A DNA stretch of 64,000 bases from Melastoma dodecandrum (GCA_029817715.1 JARUPY010000473.1:4154001-4218000), one strand, 5' to 3'. Shown: positions 32,090 through 44,185, numbered from the stretch's first letter. Translations and numbers: made by a program. The notes: generated from the letters alone by a model not told the origin.

Positions 32090-35000
32090 ATGGCTCCCCA
32101 GTCATTCTACAATCACACTGCTGAAGGGGTCTGGCGTTTATTTCAAAGACTTCAGAAGCCTGGCAACTGATGTTGTGACCAGTAAGACTAGCGACTTCAC
32201 CGACGAAGAGGAGAGGTTGAAAGGACAAATTACTCTGGGTCCCTTTTTCAGGGGCGGCCGCTTCAACCCCGTGTCAGAGGACAAACATGTGCCGTTCGAT
32301 TACTTCCTTCCCGATCCTGAGGTCATACCGATCTACAGGCCCAACTTCATCGATCTAGGTAATTGGTGTCGACCCTCTGACAAGAGTCGATCATTTGACA
32401 AGAGTCGATCCTCTGACCCCGGGGATTCAATTAATGCCAATCAAGTATTGCATGGATTCCCCACTACGGGCATAGATAGATTCCCTGAGTGGATAATGTT
32501 GTGGACCAAACTTCGTCGTGAGTAATGGGAGAAGATAGGGATCTATCATTTGATTAGAGTGTCGACAGAGCCGATGAGATGTAACCATCGATCAGTCGCA
32601 TCACTTCTTTCTCTGTGGAATGTTTCTACTAACTGTTTCTATCTCCGGGAAGGTTCCATGACTGTGACCATTCCCGACGTAACCTTCTTAACAGGATGTT
32701 ACTCTGTCAGGGAACCTGTTAGGTTGGTCGAGAAGGAGGACGATTTTAAGTTTGAAAAAGGATAACGTCTTAGTTCCATCATCGAAGCACATCTGTAGAA
32801 GAATCCAAAAAACTGGGGCGATGAAGCGGAGTTCCAATTTATGATCGAATGGCTTGCGAAGTACATCTATTGCAGTCGCAGCAAACAATCACTGAAATAC
32901 ATGGCGTCAGTGGCGAACTCTATAATGAAAGCGACAAAGCCAGTAGCGATGGCTCCATTCATCCTCAACTTGATTTACCAAGCTCATTTCGAAGCTGTTG
33001 CAGTCGGTTCAAAGAATCCAGGAGCGTTCCCTACTAAACCAACATCGGGCCCTTTGTGGATTACTTGCGCATGGGCGCACCTATACTTTCCTAGAATGCA
33101 CCATTTTAAACTGCTGACAAGTAATGTCTCATCAGGTCTCAAAGGTCTAGAGATCATTCGCTTCTTCCGTTATGAAAACTGGGGAAAAGAATCTGCTACG
33201 GGATATCTCAATCGACTCCTAAATTTGGGCAAACCCCGTTGGCAATCTTAACTTGAAAGCATTGAATTTTGTAGGCTTCGCCGATCCTTAGAGCCCCACC
33301 CATTCTGGGACTAGGTATTAACATCGAGAGACTTGGTCGGTAGCGATTTTAAAGGATTTTTCGTCGAAGTCTACGATCCTCAGTTCGTGGCGCGACAGCT
33401 AGTATTTGCTCAGAGCTGTTATTTCCCTCTCATCGAATCTTTCAATACCAACTTAGAAGAACGCGTCAGCATCGACGTTTCATATTCTAGCAAGGTAAGA
33501 CTAGTGATATATAACCAATTACGCTATCAATCAACAATTAATTTGCCTTACTACTGCAGCTGTTAACTACTCTGGATCGATCATGTTTTCTGAAAACTTA
33601 GGAGGATGTAGCGTAACCAAGGTGTTCGATTATTGCTGAAAGAGGATCTTCAAAAAGATAGTAGCGAAGGCTAAGTTTCCTAGAAAAGGAGCGCAATCGC
33701 TAATGGAAAAGGAAGATTTCCATTGCGGCCTCATTGGAAAGCAAGAGAGATCGATGATGCCAGGTATTATTCGTGAACTCCTGCTATTAATTTTTATCGA
33801 TTCTGACAAAGATCGATGTTCACAGGTGCACTGGACAATGTAATGTCTGCGGCGACTACTGAAAAAGGAAGACTGAAAAGAAAGCGGGCGCCGCCAGTGG
33901 CTGTATCAAAGAAACCCAATACTCGGGCCTCTTCGACAAGCAGAGGCGAGTCATCCGAAGAAGCCGCATAAGAAGAAGACGTGGGTCTCCAACGGCACCC
34001 CAAAAAGGACATACCTGCTCCAATTCCGAAGAAAAATCTTCAGCACGAGGAAGATGTAACCGAAATCGATCCTCCAATAGCCAAACCTTCAAATGCTTGT
34101 CCGTCAATCGTCACCGAAGAAAAAGTCCCTCCAGAATCAAGGGAGAAAGATCAAGCGTTCGACATGGTAAAATCAAAATTGCTGTTCTAATGATTACAAG
34201 TTCGGATTCTAACACGCGTTGTACGCATAGGTCGAATATGAAGATTTGTTCAAACCCCCGTCACCTCCAGCAGAAGATATTCCTCCCATCGTCGAAGGTA
34301 TGACTGAAGACACAGCGAAGAATATTTCCGAAAAGTGTTCGACTGACGGAGCTGATGAAAATGCCGAAGAAATTGCCCCCTCAAATGCGAATCTAATGCG
34401 AGATGTAGAGGTATATCCCTTGAACTTACATCAAGCAACTCTAGATTTTACTTGACTTTTCGCATACGCAGGTCGTTTCACTCTCTTCTGACCTGACCGT
34501 CGAGGAATCTATTCCTGAGCAAACTCATCACGCCACATCCTTCGAATGTGACGATGTTCCTGTTAACTCATATCTGGAAGTGCCTTTGCAGGTGGAAGTT
34601 CCTTCCCCGACAGACATAATACCTCCTCCCCCAAATGTAGTACCCCCTGAGAACATCGAAGCAGAGTGTCGAACACCAGAAGCGACTAGAGGAGTGGAAG
34701 ATTCCGCTTTAGTCAAGTTATTTGACCAGCTTCGGGTAATGAGTTTCGCTGTGTGTTTTACTTCAGAAAATGTAAACTAAAATATGTATTATTTCGAACA
34801 TCAAAACTTAGAATTGTCGCCAATGAAGGTCCCAGCGAGTGCCAGTCATGCTACTTCATCAAGCAACGTGAACCAAGTGAGTGTCGATCAAAGCGACCCT
34901 GCTTCGCTCGCTTTGATGCTGCTTGAGGTACTACGTCGCGAAGAACCATCGAAATCCAACTTCGATGAGATTATGCAAGCTATCGAAGCCATAGAGAGAC

Positions 35001-35345
35001 ATGCCAAGGCAACCATCACCCTGCTAGGCATTTGTCAATGCTTCAAGGAAACATTTTAGAATCTTGGGAAGATTGGGAGAAGGTTCTTGCAGACGACAGG
35101 CAGTGGAAGGATTTCTCCACGAAGCTGAATGATTTTGAGTCTACTCAGCATAAAGTGATGGCAATTACTATTGAGCATCGTCGTTTGATCGAAGAGAATC
35201 AACGACTGAAGACTGAAATAGCATAGTTGTCGTCGAAGCTGGAAAAGGGTGAAGCTGAGGTGATTGTTCGTGAGAGGGAATTAGCAGAGGCTCAGAACAG
35301 AAGTCGAAGCAAATTGTATTCCCACATACGAGATAAACAACGTAA
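32090..35345 (+). pseudogene. Antisense intron-containing gene in the Tat element: plant mobile domain (PMD) plus coiled coil
   Basis: The gene lies on the strand opposite to pol, between integrase and the 3' LTR. It begins MAPQSFYNHTAEGVW (32090). After a frameshift it continues GPFFRGGRFNPVSEDK and YFLPDPEVIPIYRPNF, then SLLSLWNVSTNCFYLREGSMTV and PDVTFLTGCYSV, which is the plant mobile domain signature, then RSKQSLKYMA, KPTSGPLWITCAWAHLY and ENWGKESATGYLNRLL. The 3' half is low-complexity Pro/Glu-rich sequence ending in a coiled coil (LIEENQRLKTEIA, SSKLEKGEAEVIVRERELAEAQNR). Short introns with GT-AG ends in this orientation are visible at 33495-33559, about 33762-33827, 34166-34231, 34411-34472 and 34736-34811. 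Several in-frame stops (for example near 32523, 32763 and 35224) show it is now dead in this copy. The domain is known from host genes and from transposons; its function in retrotransposons is unknown. Confidence 0.82.
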
Positions 35346-35529
35346 TATCATTCCGAAAGGCTATGAATATGCTCAATGTGAAGAACAACACTCGAGCCTA
35401 CTTCACCGATTTTCTAGCTGGACTTCTCTTTACCTCATAACCGTGATCATTATCGATGTTGAATTATCGATGCATTTGTCTTTTTTCTTTGTTTCCCTTC
35501 GTTCGATGTATTTTGGATCGAATGAATAG

Positions 35530-36545
35530 TATATTCGGATGATTTCTCATCGAATGACTCGTAGCTCTAAACTCCCAATCGACACAAATTTAAGTTAATT
35601 AAATGCCACGATCGGGAATATAACTCAGTTTAATGAGATTGTTGAGATTCTCCGGGAACTGTTAAGATTTTCTAAGACTGTTGAGATCCTTTATGATCGA
35701 TGTAGCCTAATACTTCTGCCTATAAATAGCAGAATCACGGGACCACAAGCTCACATATTAGCAAACAATCCCCAATACAATGTCCCTTCGAGAAGCCTTC
35801 TTTCCAAACCTATCAGTTTCCCCTCAAACCACAGTGCCTAGGTCATCAACCGTAAACCCCATGAAAGCCTAAGTCATCAACCTTAGGTAGAGGGTTCACT
35901 TCCATCGCCTGTCACCATGGCTCAAATATAAGCTTGAGCCAAGCGACATAAAGTTTGCCCAGGTTGCAAACATCGCTTCGTGGTGTCGGGCCATGAGGCC
36001 TTCCTGGCCTCCTCGAATATCCTTTCTAAATATTGCTTGCTGTCAAAGCCGCAATACTGGTGGACTTTCGAGGTAGGTCTGGAGCAAATGAAGCAGGGGA
36101 CATTGATAACAACCCTACGCGCGGATGCTCTCCAAACGAAGGAAGACTGGAGCGACAACTCCAGTGACTGCAACAATCGATCTTAGTGTCGGCAACAGTG
36201 CCTGCAACAATCAACGATCGACGTGCTTAATATCGAAGGAATGTATAGCTTTATTTTATTTCATATGTATCGATCCACTTGTATTTGTAATGTTTCATAA
36301 TGAATCGACTTTGTTTATCGATCAAGTATTTTCTGTAATGTCGACTATCCCTATTAATTGTGACCATAATTCGGGACATCGAGGCTGAATTTCTTTGGAA
36401 TGTAAATCCCATAATGTTGGTCGATGGAGTTTCAAATGCTTACCATTAACCTTCAAGGCATGTGGTTCGCCATTTAAGTATGATAAGTGATAAGCGTTTT
36501 AGGATAAGCTTCATCGACCCTAAAAGGACCATCCCAAATAGGAGA
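35530..36545. other. Noncoding segment between the antisense gene and the integrase C-terminus
   Basis: There is no convincing ORF on either strand. A TATA-like CTATAAATAGCAG at about 35720 (plus) followed by a leader-like stretch suggests a second antisense promoter or a decayed second antisense unit (ATGGCTCAAATA near 35917), but no protein motif supports it. Confidence 0.4.
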
Positions 36546-39500
36546 TCATTTGCCTAGGAAATAATCTCTTTTCCCAATCGGGAGGATTATTTTCCAAAAT
36601 AAGTCTCCTTTCTTGAAGGATTTTAAGACGACCTTCTTAATATAACTTCGAGCGAGCCTTTCTTTTTTATCCTCGATTCGATTCAGTGTTTGAAAGCGTA
36701 TCGCCTCTAAGTTTTCTAATTCAATCAGGATCGATTCGTTATAATCGACAGGACGATCTTCGTGATGGGCTAAAAATCTCATCAATTTATAACGAACTCC
36801 GATGGGTAGGATGGCGTCATGTCCATAGACTAAACTGTATGGAGTTTGTCCAATGCTTTCTCGTTTGGTAACACGCAATGCCCAAAGCACATCCAACAAC
36901 AAAGTATGCCAAGATCGAGGGTTATCATCGATCATCTTCTGATAGCGTTTGTTATAATCTTATTGGTAGATTCAGCTTGCCCGTTCGACTGTGCATAGTA
37001 AGGAGAGGAATTTGTTAAAACAAATCTGAATTCACAAGCAAACTCTTTAATCAAGTTGCCATTGAAAACAATAGCATTATCGACCACGATATTTTGAGGA
37101 ATGACATATCTATAAATAAGGTCGGATCGAAGGAAATCAATCACTTCGTTTTGGGTAATATTCTTATAAGCCTTTGCTTCGACCCACTTTGTAAAGTAAT
37201 CGGTGGCTACAAGGATATAAGAATCTCCGTTACTTGAGCTTGGTCTTATTTCTCCTATAATATTCATAGCCCAAGATCGAAATGGCCAAGGTTTAACCAC
37301 AAGATGTAAATGAGTTGTAGGTGCATGTGATATGGGTCCATGCTTCTAACATTTTTTACTTCCTTTGGCCATGTTGATCCAATCTTTTATCATCGAGCCA
37401 GAAGAAACCATGCCTCTTGATCGATCAGCACATATTCGGTCCGGAATGATGAAGATCACAAAGGCCTTGGTGTGCTTCTAACATAATAGGGATTGCTTCA
37501 TCCATATCGACACACCTTAAGAGAACACCATGAGTCTGTTTTCGATAAAGTACGTCATCGAATACGGTGTAAAACCGTGCCGACAATTTGACTTGGCGGG
37601 TTGCCCCTTTCCAGGATTGGAGAAGAATTCCATGAATGGTGTTCTCCAATCAATTGTCGATCAGAAAATACTGATGGCATTTACTTGTGGAGAATCGTTG
37701 CGCAAAGCAGAATGTATTGTTTGTATTTGTCCTCCAATTTCTTGCATCAATCGATGACTTATTTTAAAACCAGAAGCATGTTGTGCTAATTCACTTGCTA
37801 TGGTATTGTCTTCCCTAGGAATGTATTCAAAATGAACTTCCTTAAAGGAAAAAGACAGCTCATGGACTTTATCCAAGTATCGCTGGAGGTGGTCGAAGGT
37901 ACACATACTCAAACCTTTGACATGACTGATGACGAGCTGCGAATCCCCTCAAACTGTTGCATATGACACTTGAAGATCGATCAAGGTCTGCAGAGCAATG
38001 ATCAAAGCCTCATATTCAACAGAATTGTTTGTCAACATATCGTCGATCCGATAAGCTATTTTGTATTTTACTTTCAAATGATATATCCTTTGAAATTCTT
38101 ATACCAACCCTTTCGTTGGAAGCAGATCCATCAAACCAAACTTTCCAAAATTCTTTCAAATCTTGAGAACTGGTTAATCTAGAATCTGTATATTGGGCTA
38201 AGAAGTCGGTTAAAATCTGCCATTTGATCGATGGTTGTGATCTATATTGAAGGTTAAATGGAGACAAAATAAGGCTCCACTTACTAATCCTACCTGATAA
38301 CATGGGACTATCGAATAACATTTTTAATACAGGAGCATTTGATACTACATACACTGTGTCACGCCCAATGTAATGTCGAACTTTCATGATCGCATAATAT
38401 AATGATAAGCATAGCTTCTTATTATTAGTATATATATATTCGATGGGAGTAAGGATTCGGGATAAGTAACAAATGACTCGTTCCTTATGTTGGTTATCTT
38501 CTTACACCAACATCGATCCAATAACCTTATCATCCATAGCGATATACAGCAAAAAGGGTCGATCTTGCCTTGGAGAAACTAGAACAGGTGGATTGATGAG
38601 GTATTTCTTAATAGCTTCGAAGAATTCCTGATGACTATCAGTCCATTCAAAACTATCTTGTCCTCTCAAGTTAGAGAATGCCGTTGTTCGACCGGCAATA
38701 TTTCCTATAAATCGTCGTAAGTAATTAACTCTTCTCAAGAAAGCTTGAAGATGTTTCTTAGTCGATGAGGAGGTAGATCACGAATAGCTTTGATCTTGCC
38801 CGGATCAATTTCTATCCCTCAATGATGAACTAGAAATCCCAAAAATTGTCCGGCATGAACACCGAAGGCACACTTCATGGGATTCAACTTCAAGTGATGC
38901 TTTCTCATTTGAAGAAAAGCTTTTCTAAGATCATCAACATGGCAATGATCTACCAATGATTTTACCACGATATCATCGACATAGACTTCGACCGACGATC
39001 CAATCAATGGGTTAAAGATAAGGTTCATTGCCCTTCGATAAGTTGCGCCAGAGTTCCAAAAGGCATGACAACCCATTCAAAAATTCTAAACGGACAACGA
39101 AATGTTGTATTATGTATATCATTCTCAGCAATGAAGATCTGGTTATATCCAGAATAGCCATCCATAAAAGACATAATTTTATGTCCAGACGTCTTATCGA
39201 TGAGTTCATCTGCTATTGGCATCGGATATTTGTCCTTTGAAGTCGCTTTATTGAGATCTCTAAAATCAAAACAAATTCGAATTTTTCTGTTTTTCTTTTT
39301 TACGGGAACAATGGAAGAAATCCATTCTGTGTATCGAGATGTTCTTATATATCCAGCATCGAACAACTTCTTTACTTCTTCAAAGTCTTATTGTCTATGT
39401 TCGCTTGGTAATCGTCGTGGAGCCTGTTTCACAGGTTTGAAATCTAGCTTAGTAGGCAAGGTATGTTCGATTAATCGCCAATCCAAGCCAGGCATTTCAG

Positions 39501-40307
39501 TATAGTCTCATGCAAAATAGTCTTTGAATTCCTTTAAAAGTGTTAAAATCAATTAGAAGAGATCTTTGTCAATCGAACCACTTATAAAGGTTGGTCGCTG
39601 AGTCGTGTCGTCGCTTAAATTTACAGTTACAAGAGGATCACGAGGCATAAGTAATGTGCATCGATCCTCTGGGGATTTAGCTATAGACTTATCACAAAAC
39701 ATTGTTTTATTCATAGTAGGATGAGATACAATACCAGTCGAATCTATACACATTTTCAAACCAAGATTCGACCCATCCTCTTCAGCACGCTAGTCGGGAC
39801 TATCTACGTCCAGCGAACTGGTTACAAGACACATTTCAAGACTAACTCTAGGTCTAGTTAGCCTATACACTCGTAGTCGCTCTAAGACATCAGCGGCTAC
39901 GTCTTCCTGATCGACATCAAGCATCTTCCCCCTCCCGGAGGAGTCTCTCGGCAAAGCATAAGTTCTCGATGAAGAGTAGAAGGGATTACTGCTGCCTTAT
40001 GCAGCCAATCTCGACCTAAAAGAGCAGTAAATATCGTATCGACATCGACTATAAAGAAAGCAGTATTCATCGTAGATCTCCCAACTTTCAATTTGATCGG
40101 GAAAATTCTCACACACTTCGACATAAGGCCATTGAACCCTGTTATGCCAACATCGGTGTTGGTAATATCGGCCTTATCATACCTTAAATATTTGAGGGTA
40201 CGTAAAGGCGTCACATTAACCGTCGCACCATTGTCGACTAATACTTTCTTCAGACGGACTCCGTTAAAATCTGCTTCGATGTATAAGGAGTGCATACGAG
40301 ATTGCAT
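36546..40307 (-). pseudogene. Tat-type pol remnant (PR, RT, RNase H, IN)
   Basis: In coding order on the minus strand: aspartic protease KKVLVDNGATVNVTPLRTL and LLGRDWLHKA (39897-40307; the active site is DNGA in place of DTGA or DGGA); reverse transcriptase KIRICFDFRDLNKATSKDKYPMP, MDGYSGYNQIFI and VVMPFG (39025-39366), then after a frameshift NSGATYRRAMN and VYVDDIVVKS (38819-39076); RNase H NYLRRFIG and LLYIAMDD (38502-38738); a further RNase H and linker region to 37661; integrase zinc region (37425-37649); integrase core WAMNIIGEI, ATDYFTKWVEA, VVDNAIVFNG and SNGQAESTNK (36932-37300), where the first catalytic Asp is Asn in the normally conserved WAMDIIG; and the C-terminal part TPYSLVYGHDAILP (36546-36935). 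Frameshifts and stops divide the frame into about ten pieces. Confidence 0.92.
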
Positions 40308-40424
40308 CGAAGGGGTAGATTTAACAAACCAATTTACCGGAAAGCCTATAGGACAACGAACGACCCGAGGAGTCGAGGTTCTAAGGATACCTGAAATAGG
40401 CTGAGGAATTGTAGGTCCCGCAAA

Positions 40425-41406
40425 CTATGTGGGTAAAATAATAACGTTACACTCTACATTGTTTTCAGGAGCATCGAACTGGACTGGATTGTAGTCTGAA
40501 TCATCGAAGACATCTTTGAAATCATCATCCGCAGCAAGTTTTTCCATATTCTTATGAGGATCCCGGAGAACCGAGTCATCGACCATTAATAGGTCACCAT
40601 GATCGATCTTCTCCCCCTCGACCATTGCAGGGTCAACGGATTTTTGGTGAAATCCTCTGGGGACTTCCCTTTCCAGTGGATTCCTATCAGCTTCCTCGTC
40701 GAAGGTAGGTAAGTCCCTAGGGACATCACCGAAAAGATTCCTCCTTGGGAGTTGACCTTCTGCAGGTGGTCCGCGGACAAGGTTGTTGATAGTGGATCAC
40801 TTATAATGGCTCTCCCTTCGATGATGAGGAGATGCATATGCCTGTGGCCGAAAGGGATCCTGCACATCATCATCAATACCGATGAACTCATTATAGCGAT
40901 TCAATCGATCAGGCGTGACAAAATCGCCTCGATCGTCGAAGACAAAACGTGACCTACTTGGCTCAGGCCGTCGATAGTTCTGAGTTAAATGGACAGGATC
41001 GTGGGTGGTCTCATGATCGAAACTTACCCCGTGCTTCCATCTCAAATAGCAGCCCTTCTAGCCGCAGTATTGAGGGAATATTCAACATCGATCCTGGCAG
41101 TTAATCCTTGGAGTTGTTTTTGTAACTCCAAGAATTTTTCTTGATACTTGGCCTGCATTTGTAGAAACACGTCCAAGGGAACTGTCTCTGATACATTTGG
41201 CAGGACGTTCGACACAGGGGATGTCCCTCGCTCCTGCGTCTGGACATTTTGTTGTCCAATGTTCTGGGCATTTTGTTGCCCATTCCGACGACTCTGGCCA
41301 TTGTTAACAGTTTGGCCTTACCCAAAATTGGTCTCCGAATCAACAAGAGTATCAACCATTCTGTTAGTCGCACTTCGGGTTGTTGGCATTCCGTGTAATT
41401 GCACAA
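40425..41406 (-). pseudogene. Residual gag region of the Tat element
   Basis: Downstream of the primer-binding site a frame begins near 41390 with MPTTRSATNRMVDTLVDS, a start common in this lineage, and runs on with glutamine-rich sequence and PNVSETVPLDVFLQMQ before a stop. Pieces at 40797-41045 and 40425-40625 are acidic linker sequence without motifs. The capsid core and zinc knuckle expected for gag are not seen, implying an internal deletion. Confidence 0.6.
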
Positions 41407-41416
41407 AACTCACTTT

Positions 41417-41436
41417 CCCACTGTGGTCGCCAAAAA
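41417..41436 (-). promoter_or_regulatory. Primer-binding site region of the Tat element
   Basis: Next to the 5' LTR the minus strand reads TTTTTGGCGACCACAGTGGG. TGGCGAC is the start of primer-binding sites used by Tat/Ogre-type elements, often assigned to tRNA-Arg; the exact tRNA was not checked. Confidence 0.65.
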
Positions 41437-41438
41437 TG

Positions 41439-42017
41439 TGTTTGCGGGCGAAACGCGTCGCGATATATCGGGGACTAAGTGTTGAATGTGGTCGCCAATA
41501 AAGAAAGTAACAAAGAACAATCAGAAATCAATAAGCACAAAGAGAAAGACTTACAGCCATCTTGCAACAACACTTAAGACGATTACGTATAGTCAGGTTG
41601 ACAATCAAGCAGCCCTTCGGGGTCATAGAATGATTGTCATGTGTTTACAATTAACTAGGGCTGACTTATTTATAGACACTAACTAAAAACTGTCGACCGA
41701 TGCACGTTGAACACGTGCTAATTATTCTAAAACTAACTACCATCTAACTAGTGAGACGACTCGATCGTCGATACTTCATGAACATCGGCCCTTCGAGCAT
41801 CGACCTTAATCCTTGTCGTCTCTCTTCATCACTGAAGATCTCCGATGAAGTGTTACCATCGGCCTTTGCTTCGTCAAGATACTCCCGAATTAGCATCAAT
41901 CCTTGACAGCTACCTCTGGTATTGCATCATCGATCAAACATCTTCCAAGCAACATCGATCTTGGTTTTCTCCAAAGCCCATCGCAGGATACCTAAAATGA
42001 CGTTTATCGTGTAAACA
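41439..42017 (-). repeat. 5' LTR of the Tat element
   Basis: The plus strand reads TGTTTGCGGGCGAAACGCG to TATCGTGTAAACA, 579 bp, aligned over its whole length with 31362-31938. It has the same TATA box and CCCCGAAGGG core (41613-41622). Confidence 0.93.
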
Positions 42018-42022
42018 GGGTC

Positions 42023-43477
42023 CGTGTCAGTACAGATTCTCGAATAGATCGGGTAAGCTCTAGGTTCTAAATTTTGAAAACTGATGCTACCAAGTATGGT
42101 TCCAGGTTCTCCCCTCGGAACCAACCCGGAGAACCTGAGACCAAACCTATTTTACCCAAGATAATCGTCACCAAGTAATATCGGGGTTGAGGGTATGGTA
42201 AAAAATTGGCCACCACACCCGATGGGACATAATTTAGACTAAATAAGTAAATAAATTATGGGGATAAAGGGGAGACCGAAGAAAAGGGGGTTTCCATTCT
42301 TCACTTTTTTCATCCCAGTTCATTTCTTTGTATGCACAAAAGAGAGGGGACGAAGGGAGGAGCACGGCGGGTGATCCGAACTTGGGAAGGAAGGACAGCG
42401 TGGAAGCTCGGCGGGCGACATGGACTTGGAGAGGAAGCACAATGCTAGAGCTGAAGAGTATTTATTTGCAGATCAGGACAAGGCCAAGGTACGGTTCACT
42501 TTCCCTTGAAGACCTGTGCTTGCTCACTGATTTGGGAACTAGGGGTGAACTCATGTATAGACGTGTGTATTATACACCATGGATGATCGATCTCGGATGG
42601 AAAGCATGGGTTTGTGTGTGAACGTTGGGGGTCGGAGGCTAGCGGGGAACGATAGGAGCCGGAGTGAAAGAAAAGTTACCTCATTTCATCCCCAAACGAT
42701 CGAGACGCTAAATGAGGCATTTTATATCTAAGTTAGGACAAAAAGGAAACAACTTTCTTACCGGGTAATATTGGGTCGAGTACGCCACTCCTCTTCCCTG
42801 CCCCGGTTCTAGGCTATGGCGCAAATGTGGTGATAGAAACTGAACAAACCATAGGATTAAGAGGGCGACGACGATTGCGGGGCGAAAGTTAAGTCCTACT
42901 AAGGCAGAACCCGAACCCCATGAACATAGGGAGTGGACGGACGAATTGGGTGTGAAGTAATCTACTTCTCTTAAAACGCTGCTAATAGACCCTTGGGAGG
43001 TTGGTTATGTGATATTGGACGAACGCTGGTTATGTGATTTAATGATCTATGGTTTGATTTGTTAAGTTATCCGAATTAGAAGATAAATCCCGGTTCTGAC
43101 ATTGACAACAATGAGGCTAAAATAACCGGTATTCAAGGAACTTTGGCTTCAACAGTGGCCAATCTTCCTACTCCTCCTAAGCTTAAGCCTTAAGCTTAAG
43201 GTATTCAATGCATATTGATTTTGCTTGTATGATTTCGTTTCTTTTCTAGCAAGGATATAGTACAAAGCACATGTATCCAAATGATTTTGAGTTTTTTTAT
43301 TGATCAGAGTAATTTAATGAATTTGATGTGGAAGTGTGGACATGGTACCGGAACCGGCGGGTTGGTTCTTGAGTGGTTCTTTAAGGATATATTCTATGTT
43401 CTAAAAATAAAGAACCGGCCATTACAGAGTAGTTTCCACGTCCGGAACCTACCCACGCTGGAACCTGCTCACCCCTA
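42023..43477. other. Interior and right end of the hAT-like element
   Basis: This is 1.45 kb without recognisable protein motifs. A 97-codon plus-strand ORF (42328-42621) has no family signature. Repeated GGAACC or GGTTCC words cluster at 42100-42150 and 43350-43470, as is usual for subterminal transposase-binding regions of hAT elements. Confidence 0.5.
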
Positions 43478-43779
43478 TGTTCACGCCCGCTAATTCTTTC
43501 TGAAGTACGGAGGGGATGGATTTCCCACGTTGCTCCGCCCATGTAGCTTGAAAATGCGAATTTACTATAATTTATTAAAATAGTAATTTTTTAAAATTTT
43601 AATTTCACGGGTTAAAAGCTAATAAATTAGAAATTTTTTAAAATTGAAATATATTGAACTAATTAGGCAAGTACAAACCTCCAATAATATGACCACAGTG
43701 ACGTCTCCATGGAATGGACAGGGCAAACAATTCATGACTCCTAATGAAAAACGAACAGACGACCGCACCGCAACACTGA

Positions 43780-44185
43780 GCACGTCCAAGGAAGTGCATC
43801 ATTGAGAGAAAACACGGCATCAGAACTCCCCGAATCAGATACTGACACTGCGACTTGGACTCCTCAACCAAGTACCTGTAATCCGCATCCTTACTTTTTG
43901 GCACGGGAAAGTAGGACGCCTCGACCTTGCCGCTAACACTCCTATTACCGGGGCTAGTACCCTTGATGAGTTCAGTCCCTTCGTTGTCCTCATACCCGAC
44001 CCAATTAGTGGGGAGACCCGGGACGGCCCCGGATTTCGTCGCTGGAGCTTCTGCGTTGCTGTTCCAAGGTTAGCTGCATCGCCAGATTGGGAAGAATGCG
44101 GCATTGATTTAGGGTTCGGATTGTGCCTCCAACTGAGGTCCCGAGATTGCACTCTCTTCGATTTCGCCAACGACTTGGCATCCAT
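43780..44185 (-). pseudogene. Remnant of an uncharacterised conserved plant gene (MDAKSLAKSKR N-terminus)
   Basis: The minus-strand ORF starts MDAKSLAKSKRVQSRDLSW (44185). After a +1 shift near 44060 it continues LPTNWVGYEDNEGTELIKG and PKSKDADYRYLVEESKSQ. After a further shift near 43840 it continues SDSGSSDAVFSLNDALPW. I recall this order (MDAK-LAKSKR, LPxNW, PKSKxADYRxLxxE, SLDDxLP) from a single-copy plant protein of unknown function. The copy stops about 140 residues in, so it is truncated and twice frameshifted. No function is assigned. The upstream TGGGCC cluster suggests that the start and promoter are in place. Confidence 0.6.

Larger units (their letters stand above)
31362..42017 (-). 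mobile_element. Tat-lineage Ty3/gypsy retrotransposon, 10.7 kb, minus orientation
   Basis: LTRs of 577 and 579 bp bracket a minus-strand interior with protease, RT, RNase H and integrase in Ty3/gypsy order. The target-site duplication is GGGAC (31357-31361) against GGGTC (42018-42022), 4 of 5 matching. The polypurine tract and primer-binding site are in the expected places. The LTRs differ at many positions, so the insertion is not recent. Coding motifs PWPFRSWAMNIIGEI and DYFTKWVEA, and the 3'-terminal antisense gene, place it in the Tat/Retand group. Only about 1.1 kb lies between the primer-binding site and protease, and no gag capsid core or CCHC knuckle is recognisable, so it probably depended on other copies. 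Confidence 0.93.
31311..43477 (+). mobile_element. Non-autonomous hAT-like DNA transposon carrying a nested gypsy element
   Basis: The left end reads TAGGAGTGGGCATAGGTTCC (31311) and the right end, inverted, reads TAGGGGTGAGCAGGTTCC (ending 43477). They are flanked by an 8-bp duplication TGTTCACA (31303-31310) and TGTTCACG (43478-43485), 7 of 8 matching. Terminal repeats of this kind with an 8-bp duplication are typical of hAT elements. Subterminal GGTTCC or GGAACC motifs are repeated at both ends (for example 42107-42140 and 43350-43470). Without the gypsy insertion the element would be about 1.5 kb. No transposase motif is visible in 42023-43477, so it is non-autonomous. The direction of the element itself is arbitrary. 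Confidence 0.78.

Noticed and set aside
35700..36240. Possible second antisense gene after a TATA-like CTATAAATAG
   Set aside because: No protein motif or consistent splice pattern could be supported, so it is only mentioned in the gap entry.
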